Below, in pieces: positions 29,791-38,427 of a stretch of DNA of 64,000 bases. The notes under the pieces were generated by a model. It was not told the DNA's origin and searched no databases. It was given only the letters and a program-made list of their open reading frames with translations. How positions within the stretch are numbered: position 1 is the stretch's first letter; each line of letters starts with the position of its first letter. Both the position numbers and the translations under genes were made by a program. Source of the DNA: Stutzerimonas stutzeri KOS6 (GTDB lineage Bacteria; Pseudomonadota; Gammaproteobacteria; Pseudomonadales; Pseudomonadaceae); the NCBI RefSeq assembly GCF_000307775.2, contig NZ_KK020675.1, positions 809,281-873,280 on the forward strand, given 5' to 3'.

Positions 29791-30144
29791 TCAGCTACCC
29801 CGATACGTCGAATAGCTGTACGGCGAAATCAGCAACGGCACGTGATAGTGATCCTGTCCGGCATCGATGCCAAAGCGCAGCACCACTTCATCCAGGAACG
29901 CCGGCTCGCCCAGTTTCACACCGCGGCCGCGGTAGTAGTCTCCGGCGTGAAAATGCAGCTGGTAGACACCGGACCGGTAAGCCTCGCCTTCCAGCAGCGG
30001 GCTGTCACAGCGGCCATCGGCATTGGTTTCACGGGTCACGACCAGAGTCAGACCCTGATCCTCGACACGATACAGCTCCACCTTGATTCCGCTGCCCGGG
30101 CAACCATGGGCGGCATCGAGTACATGTGTGGTCAAACGGCCCAC
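29791..30144 (-). CDS. hiuH: 5-hydroxyisourate hydrolase, cytoplasmic
   Basis: This transthyretin-like enzyme of 117 residues hydrolyses 5-hydroxyisourate to OHCU. It begins MGRLTTHVLDAAHGCPGSG, the HIUase motif with the catalytic His. Arg in ETNADGRCDSPLL and His in DHYHVPLLISPYSYS complete the site, and it ends in the diagnostic YRGS. I chose the GTG at 30144 over a GTG at 30150, because GGAGG lies 5 nt upstream of it and family proteins start MGRLTTH. There is no signal peptide. It is divergent from puuE. Confidence 0.93.
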   Translation of the reverse strand: MGRLTTHVLDAAHGCPGSGIKVELYRVEDQGLTLVVTRETNADGRCDSPLLEGEAYRSGVYQLHFHAGDYYRGRGVKLGEPAFLDEVVLRFGIDAGQDHYHVPLLISPYSYSTYRGS

Positions 30145-30217
30145 GGGCACCTCCGCTTCGTTGAATGGAAACTGCCCCGAGCATAGCCATGCATCCTTTT
30201 ACATTCAAGACAATTTC

Positions 30218-30245
30218 GATATATTTTTGTACACAATCTACGCAA
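30218..30245 (-). promoter_or_regulatory. hiuH promoter with TTGTNNACAA site in the spacer
   Basis: On the minus strand a -35 (TTGCGT, 30240-30245) and a -10 (TATATC, 30218-30223) are 16 bp apart. The spacer holds TTGTACACAA on the forward strand (30227-30236), which keeps the TTGT and ACAA arms. This is the same architecture as at the AzgA-type permease promoter, supporting control by the same repressor. Confidence 0.55.
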
Positions 30246-30363
30246 CAGCAATTGGCCCGTTCTCTGCAGGCAGCGGATGCCGCGTGGACTCACTGCCACA
30301 CAGCACTGGGGAAATATCGAGAGGGATTCGATGAAGATCGCTATTTACAAACTGCACATCAAT

Positions 30364-30388
30364 TTGTATACAATTCACCATCCGGTCA
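30364..30388 (+). promoter_or_regulatory. TTGTATACAA operator upstream of puuE
   Basis: The perfect palindrome TTGTATACAA (30364-30373) lies 50 nt before the puuE start. It overlaps a possible -10 (TACAAT, 30369-30374) with TTTACA (30344-30349) as a distant -35. Directly after it, TCACCATCCGGTCA (30375-30388) is a degenerate copy of the TGACC-N4-GGTCA motif with one arm base changed. Confidence 0.55.
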
Positions 30389-30422
30389 TTTCATCACGAC
30401 CTACCACACAGGAATCACCCCA

Positions 30423-31355
30423 GTGAGCGCCGACTACCCACGCGACCTGATCGGTTACGCCAGCAATCCACCGCACCCGCATTGGCCGGGCGATGCGCGT
30501 ATCGCTCTGTCCTTCGTCCTCAACTACGAGGAAGGCGGCGAGCGCTGCGTGCTGCACGGCGACAAGGAATCCGAAGCCTTTCTTTCGGAAATGGTTTCTG
30601 CCCAGCCGTTTCAGGGCGTACGTCACATGAGCATGGAGTCGCTCTACGAATACGGCAGCCGCGCCGGCGTCTGGCGTCTGCTCAAGCTGTTCGACAAGCA
30701 CGACATTCCGCTGACCATCTTCGCCGTGGCCATGGCCGCGCAACGTCACCCGGACGTGATCAAGGCGATGGTCGCCGATGGCCACGAGATCTGCAGCCAC
30801 GGCTATCGCTGGATCGACTACCAGTACATGGATGAAGAGCAGGAACGCGAGCATATGCTCGAGGCCATCCGCATCCTCACCGAGATCACCGGCGAACGTC
30901 CGCTAGGCTGGTACACCGGCCGGACCGGGCCGAATACCCGGCGCCTGGTTCGTGAGGAAGGTGGCTTCCTCTACGACTCCGACACCTACGACGACGACCT
31001 GCCCTACTGGGATCCGGAATCGACGCCGGACAGACCGCACCTGGTGATTCCCTACACGCTGGACACCAACGACATGCGCTTTACCCAGGCGCAGGGTTTC
31101 AACAGTGGCGACGACTTCTTCACCTACCTCAAGGACGCCTTCGACGTGCTCTACGCCGAGGGCTGTGAAGGCGCGCCGAAAATGCTTTCCATCGGCATGC
31201 ATTGCCGGTTGCTCGGCCGCCCGGCGCGCCTGGCATCGCTGGCCCGCTTCATCGATTACGTGAAGAGCCATGAGAAGGTCTGGTTCGCCCGCCGCGTCGA
31301 TATCGCCCGCCATTGGCACGCCACCCACCCGCTTACCACGGAGCGCACCGTATGA
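30423..31355 (+). CDS. puuE: allantoinase PuuE (polysaccharide deacetylase fold)
   Basis: PuuE opens the allantoin ring to allantoate without being a classic amidohydrolase. The protein has 310 residues from the GTG at 30423, preceded by AGGAA. The segments YPRDLIGYASNPPHPHWPGDARIALSFVLNYEEGGE, EYGSRAGVWRLLKLFDKHDIPLTIFAVAMA and GHEICSHGYRWIDYQ are typical; SHGYRW is the deacetylase-type His motif. The stop overlaps the uraD start (ATGA), so the two are translationally coupled. It starts the puuE-uraD-alc-allA-puuD run. Confidence 0.92.
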   Translation: MSADYPRDLIGYASNPPHPHWPGDARIALSFVLNYEEGGERCVLHGDKESEAFLSEMVSAQPFQGVRHMSMESLYEYGSRAGVWRLLKLFDKHDIPLTIFAVAMAAQRHPDVIKAMVADGHEICSHGYRWIDYQYMDEEQEREHMLEAIRILTEITGERPLGWYTGRTGPNTRRLVREEGGFLYDSDTYDDDLPYWDPESTPDRPHLVIPYTLDTNDMRFTQAQGFNSGDDFFTYLKDAFDVLYAEGCEGAPKMLSIGMHCRLLGRPARLASLARFIDYVKSHEKVWFARRVDIARHWHATHPLTTERTV

Positions 31356-31867
31356 CCCCGTTCAAGACGATCAAGCCTTCGACCCTCGACCGCGACGCCT
31401 TCGTCGACGCCTTCGCCGATGTCTACGAGCATTCGCCCTGGGTCGCCGAAACCGTCTACCAAGCCGGTGTCGACGCGACGCTGGACCAGGTCGAGGTGAT
31501 GCACACTCGCCTGTCCCAGACCATGCTGGCCGCGGACCACGATACGCAACTGGCCCTCGTCAATGCCCACCCGGATCTGGCTGGCAAGGCTGCCGTAAGA
31601 GGCGAACTGACCGCCGCCAGCACCTCCGAGCAGGCCGGTGCCGGCATCCATGAATGCACGCCCGAGGAGTTCGCCCGCTTCACCGAACTCAACGATGCCT
31701 ACAAGGCGAAGTTCGGCTTCCCCTTCATCATGGCGGTCAAGGGCAGCAACCGGCACCAGATCCTCGCCGCGTTCGAGGAACGCATCCACAACAACCCCGA
31801 GCAGGAGTTCGCCCGGGCGCTGGCCGAAATCAACAAGATCGCCCTGTTCCGACTGCAGGCGATGTAA
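31352..31867 (+). CDS. uraD: OHCU decarboxylase
   Basis: UraD decarboxylates 2-oxo-4-hydroxy-4-carboxy-5-ureidoimidazoline to (S)-allantoin. This all-helical protein has 171 residues. The markers are [43 protein letters not shown] with the catalytic His in [16 protein letters not shown], and [25 protein letters not shown]. The ATG overlaps the puuE stop. Length matches the free-standing UraD enzymes, not fused to HiuH. Confidence 0.93.
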   Translation: MTPFKTIKPSTLDRDAFVDAFADVYEHSPWVAETVYQAGVDATLDQVEVMHTRLSQTMLAADHDTQLALVNAHPDLAGKAAVRGELTAASTSEQAGAGIHECTPEEFARFTELNDAYKAKFGFPFIMAVKGSNRHQILAAFEERIHNNPEQEFARALAEINKIALFRLQAM

Positions 31868-31935
31868 CAGGCAACATCCGTAGCAAAGGCAGCAATCGAC
31901 AGAAACCGCTTCTCTCAGCCAAGGCAGACGAGTCC

Positions 31936-32931
31936 ATGAAAGCTTACGCCGTACCTTTCGAAAAATACGTCAACCTGGCCGATGCCCGCTTGGGCACTCG
32001 CGCCATCTCCGTCACCGACGACTGGTTCGCCGACGTCAACCGGTTGTTCCAGCCGACCCCGGCCGTATGGAAGGAGGGCGTGTTCGATGACAACGGCAAG
32101 TGGATGGACGGCTGGGAATCCCGCCGCAAGCGCTTCGAGGGCTTCGACCACGCGGTGATTCGTCTGGGCGTGCCGGGCTGGATCAAGGGCGTCGACATCG
32201 ACACCAGCTTCTTTACCGGCAACTACCCGCCATCTGCCTCGCTGGAAGCCTGCTTCATCGCTGAAGGCGACCCGACCGACGACACCGTCTGGACGGAAAT
32301 CCTTCCGGCGGTCGAACTGCAGGGCAACAGCCATCACCACCACGAGATCGCCTTCGACAAGCCAGTCAGCCACCTGCGCTTCAACATCTATCCGGACGGC
32401 GGTGTCGCGCGCCTGCGCGTACACGGCATTCCGTTCCGCGACTGGAGCAGCATCGGCGACAACGAACAGATCGACCTGGCGGCGGCGCTCAACGGTGGCC
32501 GTGCCCTGGCCTGCTCCGACGAGCACTTCGGGCGCATGAGCAACATCCTCAACCCGGGCCGCGGCATCAACATGGGCGACGGCTGGGAAACTGCACGCCG
32601 CCGCACACCGGGTAACGACTGGGTCATCGTCGCGCTGGGGCATCCGGGCGAGATCGAACGCATCGTCGTCGACACGCTGCACTTCAAGGGCAACTACCCG
32701 GACAGCTGCAACATCCAGGCGGCCTACGTGAAGGGCGGTACAGACAGCCAGATCGAGACCCAGAGCCTGTTCTGGCGCGAATTGCTGCCGAGCCAGAAGC
32801 TGGAAATGCACGCCGAACACGAGTTCAGCGAGCAGATTGCCAAGCTCGGCCCGATCACCCACGTACGCCTGAACATCTTCCCGGACGGCGGCGTCAGCCG
32901 GCTGCGCCTGTTCGGCAAGGTGGCTAAGTAA
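31936..32931 (+). CDS. alc: allantoicase
   Basis: Alc hydrolyses allantoate to ureidoglycolate and urea. The protein has 331 residues made of two homologous beta-sandwich repeats. The repeats are visible as [32 protein letters not shown] against [32 protein letters not shown], and as [17 protein letters not shown] against [17 protein letters not shown]. It follows uraD by 68 nt with a start at the ATG at 31936. It acts in the cytoplasm. Confidence 0.94.
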   Translation: MKAYAVPFEKYVNLADARLGTRAISVTDDWFADVNRLFQPTPAVWKEGVFDDNGKWMDGWESRRKRFEGFDHAVIRLGVPGWIKGVDIDTSFFTGNYPPSASLEACFIAEGDPTDDTVWTEILPAVELQGNSHHHHEIAFDKPVSHLRFNIYPDGGVARLRVHGIPFRDWSSIGDNEQIDLAAALNGGRALACSDEHFGRMSNILNPGRGINMGDGWETARRRTPGNDWVIVALGHPGEIERIVVDTLHFKGNYPDSCNIQAAYVKGGTDSQIETQSLFWRELLPSQKLEMHAEHEFSEQIAKLGPITHVRLNIFPDGGVSRLRLFGKVAK

Positions 32932-32934
32932 CAG

Positions 32935-32993
32935 TTGTAGGGTGGGCTTCAGCCCACTGAAAACCAGCCCCGCAATGGCGCGGGGCTACAACG
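32935..32993 (+). repeat. compound palindromic element between alc and allA
   Basis: Outer arms GTTGTAG (32935-32941) and CTACAAC (32986-32992) enclose two hairpins: GTGGGCT/AGCCCAC (32943-32957) and AGCCCCGC/GCGGGGCT. The result resembles a small three-way junction. The first inner hairpin shares GTAGGGTGGGCT with the element at 23716. It stands 3 nt after the alc stop. It may be a composite of two mobile palindromes. Confidence 0.55.
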
Positions 32994-33017
32994 CATAATT
33001 CTGGCAACGAGAACCGC

Positions 33018-33530
33018 ATGCGCACACTGACCATAGAACCGCTGACCAAGGATGCCTTCGCCCCCTTCGGCGACGTCATCGAAACCGAAGGCAGCGAGTA
33101 CTTCATGATCAACAACGGCTCCACACGTCGCTACCACAAGCTGGCCGCGGTGGAGACGGCGCAGCCCGATGACAGCGCAATCATCAGCATCTTCGCCGCC
33201 GAAGCGCTGCAGATGCCGCTGGCCATCCGTATGCTCGAACGTCATCCGCTGGGCAGCCAGGCTTTCATTCCGCTGCTCGGCAACCCCTTTCTGGTCGTGG
33301 TCGCGCCGGTTGGCGATGCACCTGTACCGGGCCACGTCCGCGCCTTCGTCAGCAATGGCAGGCAGGGCGTCAATTACCACCGCGGCGTCTGGCACCACCC
33401 GGTGCTGACGATCGAAAAGCGGGATGAATTCCTGGTGGTCGATCGCAGCGGTTCTGGCAACAACTGCGACGAGTACTTCTTTCCGGAGGATCAACAACTC
33501 CTCCTCGACCCCCAACGGGAATCGACATGA
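33018..33530 (+). CDS. allA: ureidoglycolate lyase
   Basis: AllA splits ureidoglycolate into glyoxylate and urea. It is a small cupin-like protein of 170 residues. Typical pieces are LTKDAFAPFGDVIETEG near the start, HPLGSQAFIPL (metal/substrate His and Gln), and NYHRGVWHHPVLTI. The ATG at 33018 is clear. It delivers glyoxylate to the gcl pathway encoded 22 kb downstream. The stop overlaps the start of a 24-codon frame leading to puuD. Confidence 0.92.
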   Translation: MRTLTIEPLTKDAFAPFGDVIETEGSEYFMINNGSTRRYHKLAAVETAQPDDSAIISIFAAEALQMPLAIRMLERHPLGSQAFIPLLGNPFLVVVAPVGDAPVPGHVRAFVSNGRQGVNYHRGVWHHPVLTIEKRDEFLVVDRSGSGNNCDEYFFPEDQQLLLDPQREST

Positions 33531-33601
33531 GCGCTGCTGTGCTCAAGCCGGCTCCAAATAAGAAGAAATACGGCGGCCTGCAGGCCGCAAGAGGTGCATG
33601 A
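33527..33601 (+). CDS. 24-codon coupled leader ORF between allA and puuD
   Basis: An ATG at 33527 overlaps the allA stop (ATGA). The frame runs 24 codons to a TGA at 33599-33601, and puuD starts 3 nt later. The peptide begins MSAAVLKPAPNKKKYGG and is basic and hydrophilic. It has no domain I know. Either it is a real micropeptide, or a device keeping ribosomes running from allA into puuD. It includes the perfect palindrome GCGGCCTGCAGGCCGC (33573-33588). Confidence 0.35.
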   Translation: MSAAVLKPAPNKKKYGGLQAARGA

Positions 33602-33604
33602 CAA

Positions 33605-34840
33605 ATGGACGCTCATTTGACCGAATGGCTGAACCTGGGAATTCGCTGGATACACATGATCGTCGGCATAGCCTGGATCGGTGCTTCCTTCTATTTCGTC
33701 TGGCTGGAGAACAATCTCAACCGCAGTAACCCGCGTGAAGGTCTGTCGGGTGACCTGTGGGCCATCCACGGTGGCGGTATTTACCACCTGGAGAAGTACA
33801 AGCTGGCCCCACCGCAAATGCCGGAGAACCTGCACTGGTTCAAATGGGAGGCCTATACGACCTGGCTGTCGGGTGTGGCGCTGTTGATGGTGGTCTACTA
33901 CCTCAACCCGAGCCTGTACCTGATCGCACCGGGTAGCGACCTGGCGCCGGCCATGGCCATCGCCATCGGCTTCGGCTCGCTGATCGTCGGCTGGTTCGTC
34001 TACGCCCTGCTGTGCGACTCGCCCCTGGGCAAGACGCCTGCCCTGCTCGGCCTGGTGCTGTTCATCCTGGTGATCGCCGCCTGCTGGGGCTACTCGCAGA
34101 TCTTCAGTGGCCGCGCTGCCTACATCCACACCGGTGCGCTGATCGGCACCATCATGGTCGGCAACGTCTTCCGCGTCATCATGCCGGCACAGCGCGCGCT
34201 GGTGACAGCCATCGAGCAGAACCGCACGCCCGATCCGGTACTGCCGGCCAAGGGCCTGCTGCGCTCGCGGCACAACAACTACTTCACCCTGCCGGTGCTG
34301 TTCATCATGATCAGCAACCACTTCCCCAGCACGTACGGCAGCCAGTACAACTGGCTCATCCTCGCCGCACTCGGCGCGCTGTCGGTGCTGGTAAGGCACT
34401 ACTTCAACACCCGCCACGCCGGCAACCGCTTCGCCTGGGCACTGCCCGCCGCGGCATTGGGGATGATCTGCCTGGCCTTCGTCACCGCGCCGAATCGCCA
34501 GCCTGCCGCTGCGAACCCGGCCGCGACCTCGCCGGAGCAGGCCGCCGCCAGCGCACAGCGCAACAGCGGCGCAGAAAGCTCCGAGTTCGCCAAGGTGCGC
34601 AAGGTGATCGACGAGCGCTGCAGCGTATGCCATGCGGCACAGCCGAGCAGCCCGCTGTTCAGTGCCGCTCCGGCCGGGGTGATGTTCGATACGCCCGAGC
34701 AGATTCGTCAGCAAGCCGCCAAGATCCATGCACAGGCCGTAGCAAGCCAGATCATGCCTCTGGGTAACATGACCGGCATGACCCAGGATGAGCGCGATCT
34801 GCTCGGCGCCTGGATCGACAAGGGCGCGCCCATCGACTGA
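33605..34840 (+). CDS. puuD: membrane-bound urate oxidase (urate hydroxylase) PuuD with cytochrome c domain
   Basis: PuuD oxidises urate to 5-hydroxyisourate and passes electrons to a cytochrome c instead of making H2O2. The protein has 411 residues. The N-terminal part (about 1-300) has about eight hydrophobic helices with NLGIRWIHMIVGIAWIGASFYFVWLENNL and HGGGIYHLEKYKL, the DUF989 pattern. The C-terminal part has one heme c site, CSVCH (residues 339-343), and a possible Met ligand in LGNMTGM, on the periplasmic side by family knowledge. It replaces a soluble uricase, which is absent. It follows allA with a 24-codon frame between. Confidence 0.93.
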   Translation: MDAHLTEWLNLGIRWIHMIVGIAWIGASFYFVWLENNLNRSNPREGLSGDLWAIHGGGIYHLEKYKLAPPQMPENLHWFKWEAYTTWLSGVALLMVVYYLNPSLYLIAPGSDLAPAMAIAIGFGSLIVGWFVYALLCDSPLGKTPALLGLVLFILVIAACWGYSQIFSGRAAYIHTGALIGTIMVGNVFRVIMPAQRALVTAIEQNRTPDPVLPAKGLLRSRHNNYFTLPVLFIMISNHFPSTYGSQYNWLILAALGALSVLVRHYFNTRHAGNRFAWALPAAALGMICLAFVTAPNRQPAAANPAATSPEQAAASAQRNSGAESSEFAKVRKVIDERCSVCHAAQPSSPLFSAAPAGVMFDTPEQIRQQAAKIHAQAVASQIMPLGNMTGMTQDERDLLGAWIDKGAPID

Positions 34841-35064
34841 TGCGCCCGCGCCGCGCCGGACAGGCGCGGCGTTCTCCCGCCTACACGCTGCGCCCCGTCG
34901 GACAGGGCAGGTCCGGCAGAGCCTTTGCCGGCTTCGACCTGCCAGCACGAGGCCGCAGCGCACGCGTGCCTCGGACAACCAGCGAACAGCCCCCAGCAGA
35001 GCTGCCTATTCGCTGACATCCCGTTAAAATGCCGCGCCCCCCCTCGACACCGGACGCCGCCCCC

Positions 35065-36615
35065 GTGATTGAAGCCAGCTGGATCGCCTTCGCCTTCGTT
35101 CTCGGGCTGCTCGCCCGTTTCATCGGCCTGCCGCCCCTGATCGGCTATCTGGGCGCCGGCTTTGCACTCGCTGCGGCAGGCGACTACGTAGGCGTCGACC
35201 ACGACGACAGCATCATTCTCGACCACCTGGCACACCTTGGCGTGCTCCTGCTGCTGTTCACCGTCGGGCTCAAACTCAAGCTCGGCAATCTGGTGCGGCG
35301 CGAAGTCATTGGCGGCAGCCTGCTGCACTTCTTCATTTCCAGCGTGCTGGTGATGCCGGCGATTCTGCTGATCCTCGACAGCAGCTGGCAGGAAGCGATG
35401 CTGCTGGCCATCGCACTGTCATTTTCCAGTACCGTGCTGGCGGCCAAGGTGCTGGAAAGCAAGCGCGAACTGCGCGCCTTCCACGGCCGCGTTGCCATCG
35501 GCGTGCTGATCATTCAGGACCTGATCGCCCTCGTGGTCATGAGCCTTGCAGCCGGCAAGGTACCTTCCGCCTGGGCACTGCTGGTGTTTCTGCTGCCGCT
35601 GCTGCGGCCCGTGCTGTTCCGCCTGCTCGATGCCAGCGGACACGAGGAACTGATGGTGCTGCTCGGCCTGATGCTCGCGCTGGTGGTTGGCGGCTACGGT
35701 TTCGAGACGCTGGGGCTGAGCTCCGAACTGGGTGCGCTGGCCTTCGGCGCCATGCTCGCCAAACACAAGCGCGCCAGCGAATTGTCCAACTCGTTGTGGG
35801 CGATCAAGGAAGTGTTCCTGGTAGGTTTCTTTCTCAAGATCGGAATCGGCGGGCTGCCAGATGCCGATGCCCTGTGGTTCGCCTTTGCCATGGCCCTGCT
35901 GCTGCCGCTCAAGGCCGTGCTGTTCTTCGGCTTGTTCGTCGCCTTCCGCCTGCGCGCGCGCAGCGCCTTCCTCAGCGCCGCCAGCCTGACGAACTACAGC
36001 GAGTTCGGCCTGATCGTCGCCAGCGTGGTGCTGCCGCAATGGCTGATGCCGCTGGCGATCACCGTGGCGTTTTCGTTCATCATCTCGGCGCAGATCAACC
36101 GTATCGCCCACCCGCTTTACGAACGCCTCGCGCCGCGGCTGATCCGCTGCGAGCGCAACATTCGCCACCCCGACGAGCAACCGGTATCGCTCGGCGACGC
36201 GCGCATCCTGATCATGGGCATGGGACGGACCGGGCGCGCGGCCTACGACTATCTGGCGCGCAAAGGTTTCAACCTGGTCAGCCTGGACTCCGACCCGGTG
36301 ATGGTGGAGAAGAACACCGCCGAAGGCCGCCACATTCTATTCGCCGATGCCGAAGACCAGATGTTCTGGCAGAACCTGGAAATGAACGGCGTCGAGGCAG
36401 TGATCCTGGCGATGAACGATCCCGAAGCCAAGATCATTTCCACCCGCAAGTTGCGCGCAAGCGGCTTCGGCGGCCTGATCGTGTCGCACGCCATGTACGA
36501 AGACATCGCCCAGCGCATCCAGGAGGCTGGCGCCGACCGCACTTACCTGACCATGAGCGAAGCCGGTGCGGGCCTGGCCGAGAACGTTGCCCGGGCGCTG
36601 CAAACGCCGCGTTGA
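35065..36615 (+). CDS. monovalent cation:proton antiporter-2 (KefB/YbaL-like) with TrkA-N domain
   Basis: This protein of about 516 residues has an N-terminal Na/H exchanger domain with about 12 helices (GLPPLIGYLGAGF, HLGVLLLLFTVGLKLK, IALSFSSTVLAAKVLE) and a C-terminal RCK/TrkA-N Rossmann domain (ARILIMGMGRTGRAAYDYLARKGFNLVSLDSDP) from about residue 378. It presumably exports K+ in exchange for H+. The GTG at 35065 gives the N-terminus MIEASWIAFAFVLGLLARF expected for the family; an ATG at 35029 is an alternative. It lies between purine genes without an obvious role in them. Confidence 0.85.
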   Translation: MIEASWIAFAFVLGLLARFIGLPPLIGYLGAGFALAAAGDYVGVDHDDSIILDHLAHLGVLLLLFTVGLKLKLGNLVRREVIGGSLLHFFISSVLVMPAILLILDSSWQEAMLLAIALSFSSTVLAAKVLESKRELRAFHGRVAIGVLIIQDLIALVVMSLAAGKVPSAWALLVFLLPLLRPVLFRLLDASGHEELMVLLGLMLALVVGGYGFETLGLSSELGALAFGAMLAKHKRASELSNSLWAIKEVFLVGFFLKIGIGGLPDADALWFAFAMALLLPLKAVLFFGLFVAFRLRARSAFLSAASLTNYSEFGLIVASVVLPQWLMPLAITVAFSFIISAQINRIAHPLYERLAPRLIRCERNIRHPDEQPVSLGDARILIMGMGRTGRAAYDYLARKGFNLVSLDSDPVMVEKNTAEGRHILFADAEDQMFWQNLEMNGVEAVILAMNDPEAKIISTRKLRASGFGGLIVSHAMYEDIAQRIQEAGADRTYLTMSEAGAGLAENVARALQTPR

Positions 36616-36665
36616 TGATTGCTCGAACCGCGCTCGCTGCTGCGCTGGGCGTGCCGCCAATTTTA

Positions 36666-36675
36666 TTGTGCACAA
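36666..36675. promoter_or_regulatory. TTGTGCACAA palindrome before the uracil/xanthine-type permease
   Basis: A perfect palindrome, extended to ATTGTGCACAAT (36665-36676), lies in AT-rich DNA 148 nt before the permease start. It is identical to the site before the GntR gene. A plausible -10 (TATAGT, 36715-36720) follows. It suggests that this permease belongs to the same regulon. Confidence 0.6.
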
Positions 36676-36730
36676 TTTTGTTATTTATTGTTTATTTGCC
36701 TGTCTACAGATTGTTATAGTCGCAGCATCC

Positions 36731-36744
36731 TGACCGAACGATCA
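36731..36744 (+). promoter_or_regulatory. TGACC-N4-GATCA palindrome in the permease leader
   Basis: TGACCGAACGATCA is a palindrome with one arm mismatch, placed just after the likely -10 at 36715-36720. It matches the pattern at 19774 and 27393, each of which also lies between a promoter and a purine gene. Confidence 0.42.
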
Positions 36745-36822
36745 ATTTCGCCAGTCAGTGACAGAGGTGCCGTGAAGCCTCGAAAGCCCATGACCGTACA
36801 ACAACAAATGGCAGGCTTAACA

Positions 36823-38331
36823 ATGACCGCAACCGAAAACAGGAGCGGCGGCGCTCCACAGGCGAATCAGGACCTCATCTATCAGCTCGATGATCGTCCC
36901 GGCCCGCTGCCCGCGACATTTGCCGCCCTGCAGCATGTGCTGGCCAGCTTCGTTGGCATCATCACCCCCACGCTGATCGTCGGCAGTGTGCTCGGCCTCA
37001 ATCAATACGTCCCCTACCTCGTCAGCATGGCGCTGTTCGTCTCCGGCCTCGGCACCTTCGTCCAGGCCAGGCGCTTCGGCCCCATCGGCTCCGGACTGCT
37101 ATGCCTGCAAGGCACCAGCTTCGGCTTCCTGAGTGCGATTCTCAGTGCAGGCTTCATCGTCAAGGCACGCGGCGGTACACCGGAGGAAATTCTCGCCACG
37201 CTGTTCGGCGTGAGCTTCTGCGCGGCGTTCGTGGAGATTGCCTTCAGCCAATGCATCAACAAGTTGAGGCGAGTGATCACCCCGGTGGTCACCGGCACCA
37301 TCATCTGCCTGATGGGGCTGTCGTTGATCAAGGTGGCCATGACCGATATCGCCGGCGGTTACGGTGCCGAGGATCTCGGCGCGCTGCCCAACCTGGCGCT
37401 GGCCGGACTGGTGATCGGCATCATCGTGGTGCTCAACCGTTTCCCCTGGCCGGTCCTGCGCCTGTCGGCGGTCATCGTCGCACTCACCGCGGGCTATCTG
37501 GCGGCCTGGTCCATGGGCAAGGTGGACTTCACCGGGCTGGGCGAACTGCCACTACTGAGCGTGCCGCAACCGTTCCGCTTCGGCTTCGCCTTCGACTGGA
37601 TGGCCTTCATCCCGATCGCTGTCATCTTCCTGATCACCCCGCTGGAAACCGCTGGTGACCTCACCGCCAACTCGATGATCTCGCGCCAGCCGGTACGCGG
37701 GCCGGTATACCTGCGGCGAATCAAATCGGGGATCCTCGCCGATGGCTGCAGCTCGGCGGTCGCCGCGGTGTTCAACAGCCTGCCGATGACCACGTTCAGC
37801 CAGAACAACGGCGTCATCCAGCTCACCGGCGTCGCCAGCCGCTATGTCGGCTTTTACATCGCGGCCATTCTGGTGCTGCTGGGGCTGTTTCCCGCCGTCG
37901 GCGGCGTACTGCAGCTGATGCCCAAACCGGTACTCGGTGGAGCCACCCTGATCATGTTCGGCACCGTGGCCATCGCCGGTATCAAGATCCTTGCCGAAGC
38001 CGGCCTGCATCGACGCAACATGCTGATCGTGTCGATTTCCCTCGGCCTCGGGCTGGGCGTGGCCGGCGTGCCGGAAGTACTGAGCGCGATGCCCGATGTA
38101 TTGAAGAACATATTCGGCTCGCCAATCACCATCGGTGCCTTTAGCGCCATCCTGCTCAATCTGTTTCTGCCGCGTGAGCCCAGTGAACTGGATGCGTTCG
38201 ATCCCGAGGAGCTGATCGAGGATTCCATCGGCACCAATACGCTTTCAGTGAACATCCCTGACTACCAGCAGGGCAACCGCGAAAGCTGCGACGCCATGCC
38301 GCGGCCTGCCAAGGCCAATTCCACCAGCTGA
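36823..38331 (+). CDS. uracil-xanthine permease family (NCS2) transporter
   Basis: This inner membrane protein has about 502 residues. DLIYQLDDRPGPLPATFAALQHVLASFVGIITPTLIVGSVLG is the opening of NCS2 xanthine/urate permeases (UacT/XanQ group). The substrate motif appears as FVEIAFSQCINKLRRVITPVVTGT, and the NCS2 signature as FNSLPMTTFSQNNGVIQLTGVASRYVG; ITPLETAGDLTANS carries the conserved Glu. ATGs at 36790, 36808 and 36823 are in frame; I chose 36823, which has AGG 8 nt upstream. Xanthine or urate is the probable substrate from context. Confidence 0.87.
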   Translation: MTATENRSGGAPQANQDLIYQLDDRPGPLPATFAALQHVLASFVGIITPTLIVGSVLGLNQYVPYLVSMALFVSGLGTFVQARRFGPIGSGLLCLQGTSFGFLSAILSAGFIVKARGGTPEEILATLFGVSFCAAFVEIAFSQCINKLRRVITPVVTGTIICLMGLSLIKVAMTDIAGGYGAEDLGALPNLALAGLVIGIIVVLNRFPWPVLRLSAVIVALTAGYLAAWSMGKVDFTGLGELPLLSVPQPFRFGFAFDWMAFIPIAVIFLITPLETAGDLTANSMISRQPVRGPVYLRRIKSGILADGCSSAVAAVFNSLPMTTFSQNNGVIQLTGVASRYVGFYIAAILVLLGLFPAVGGVLQLMPKPVLGGATLIMFGTVAIAGIKILAEAGLHRRNMLIVSISLGLGLGVAGVPEVLSAMPDVLKNIFGSPITIGAFSAILLNLFLPREPSELDAFDPEELIEDSIGTNTLSVNIPDYQQGNRESCDAMPRPAKANSTS

Positions 38332-38427
38332 ACGGCGCACTACTCGCTTCACGCCGTACCGGCCTTGCACCAGAATACGCGCCGGTCGGGCACGGCCTCG
38401 CCAACAAAAACACAAAGGAACCATCCC

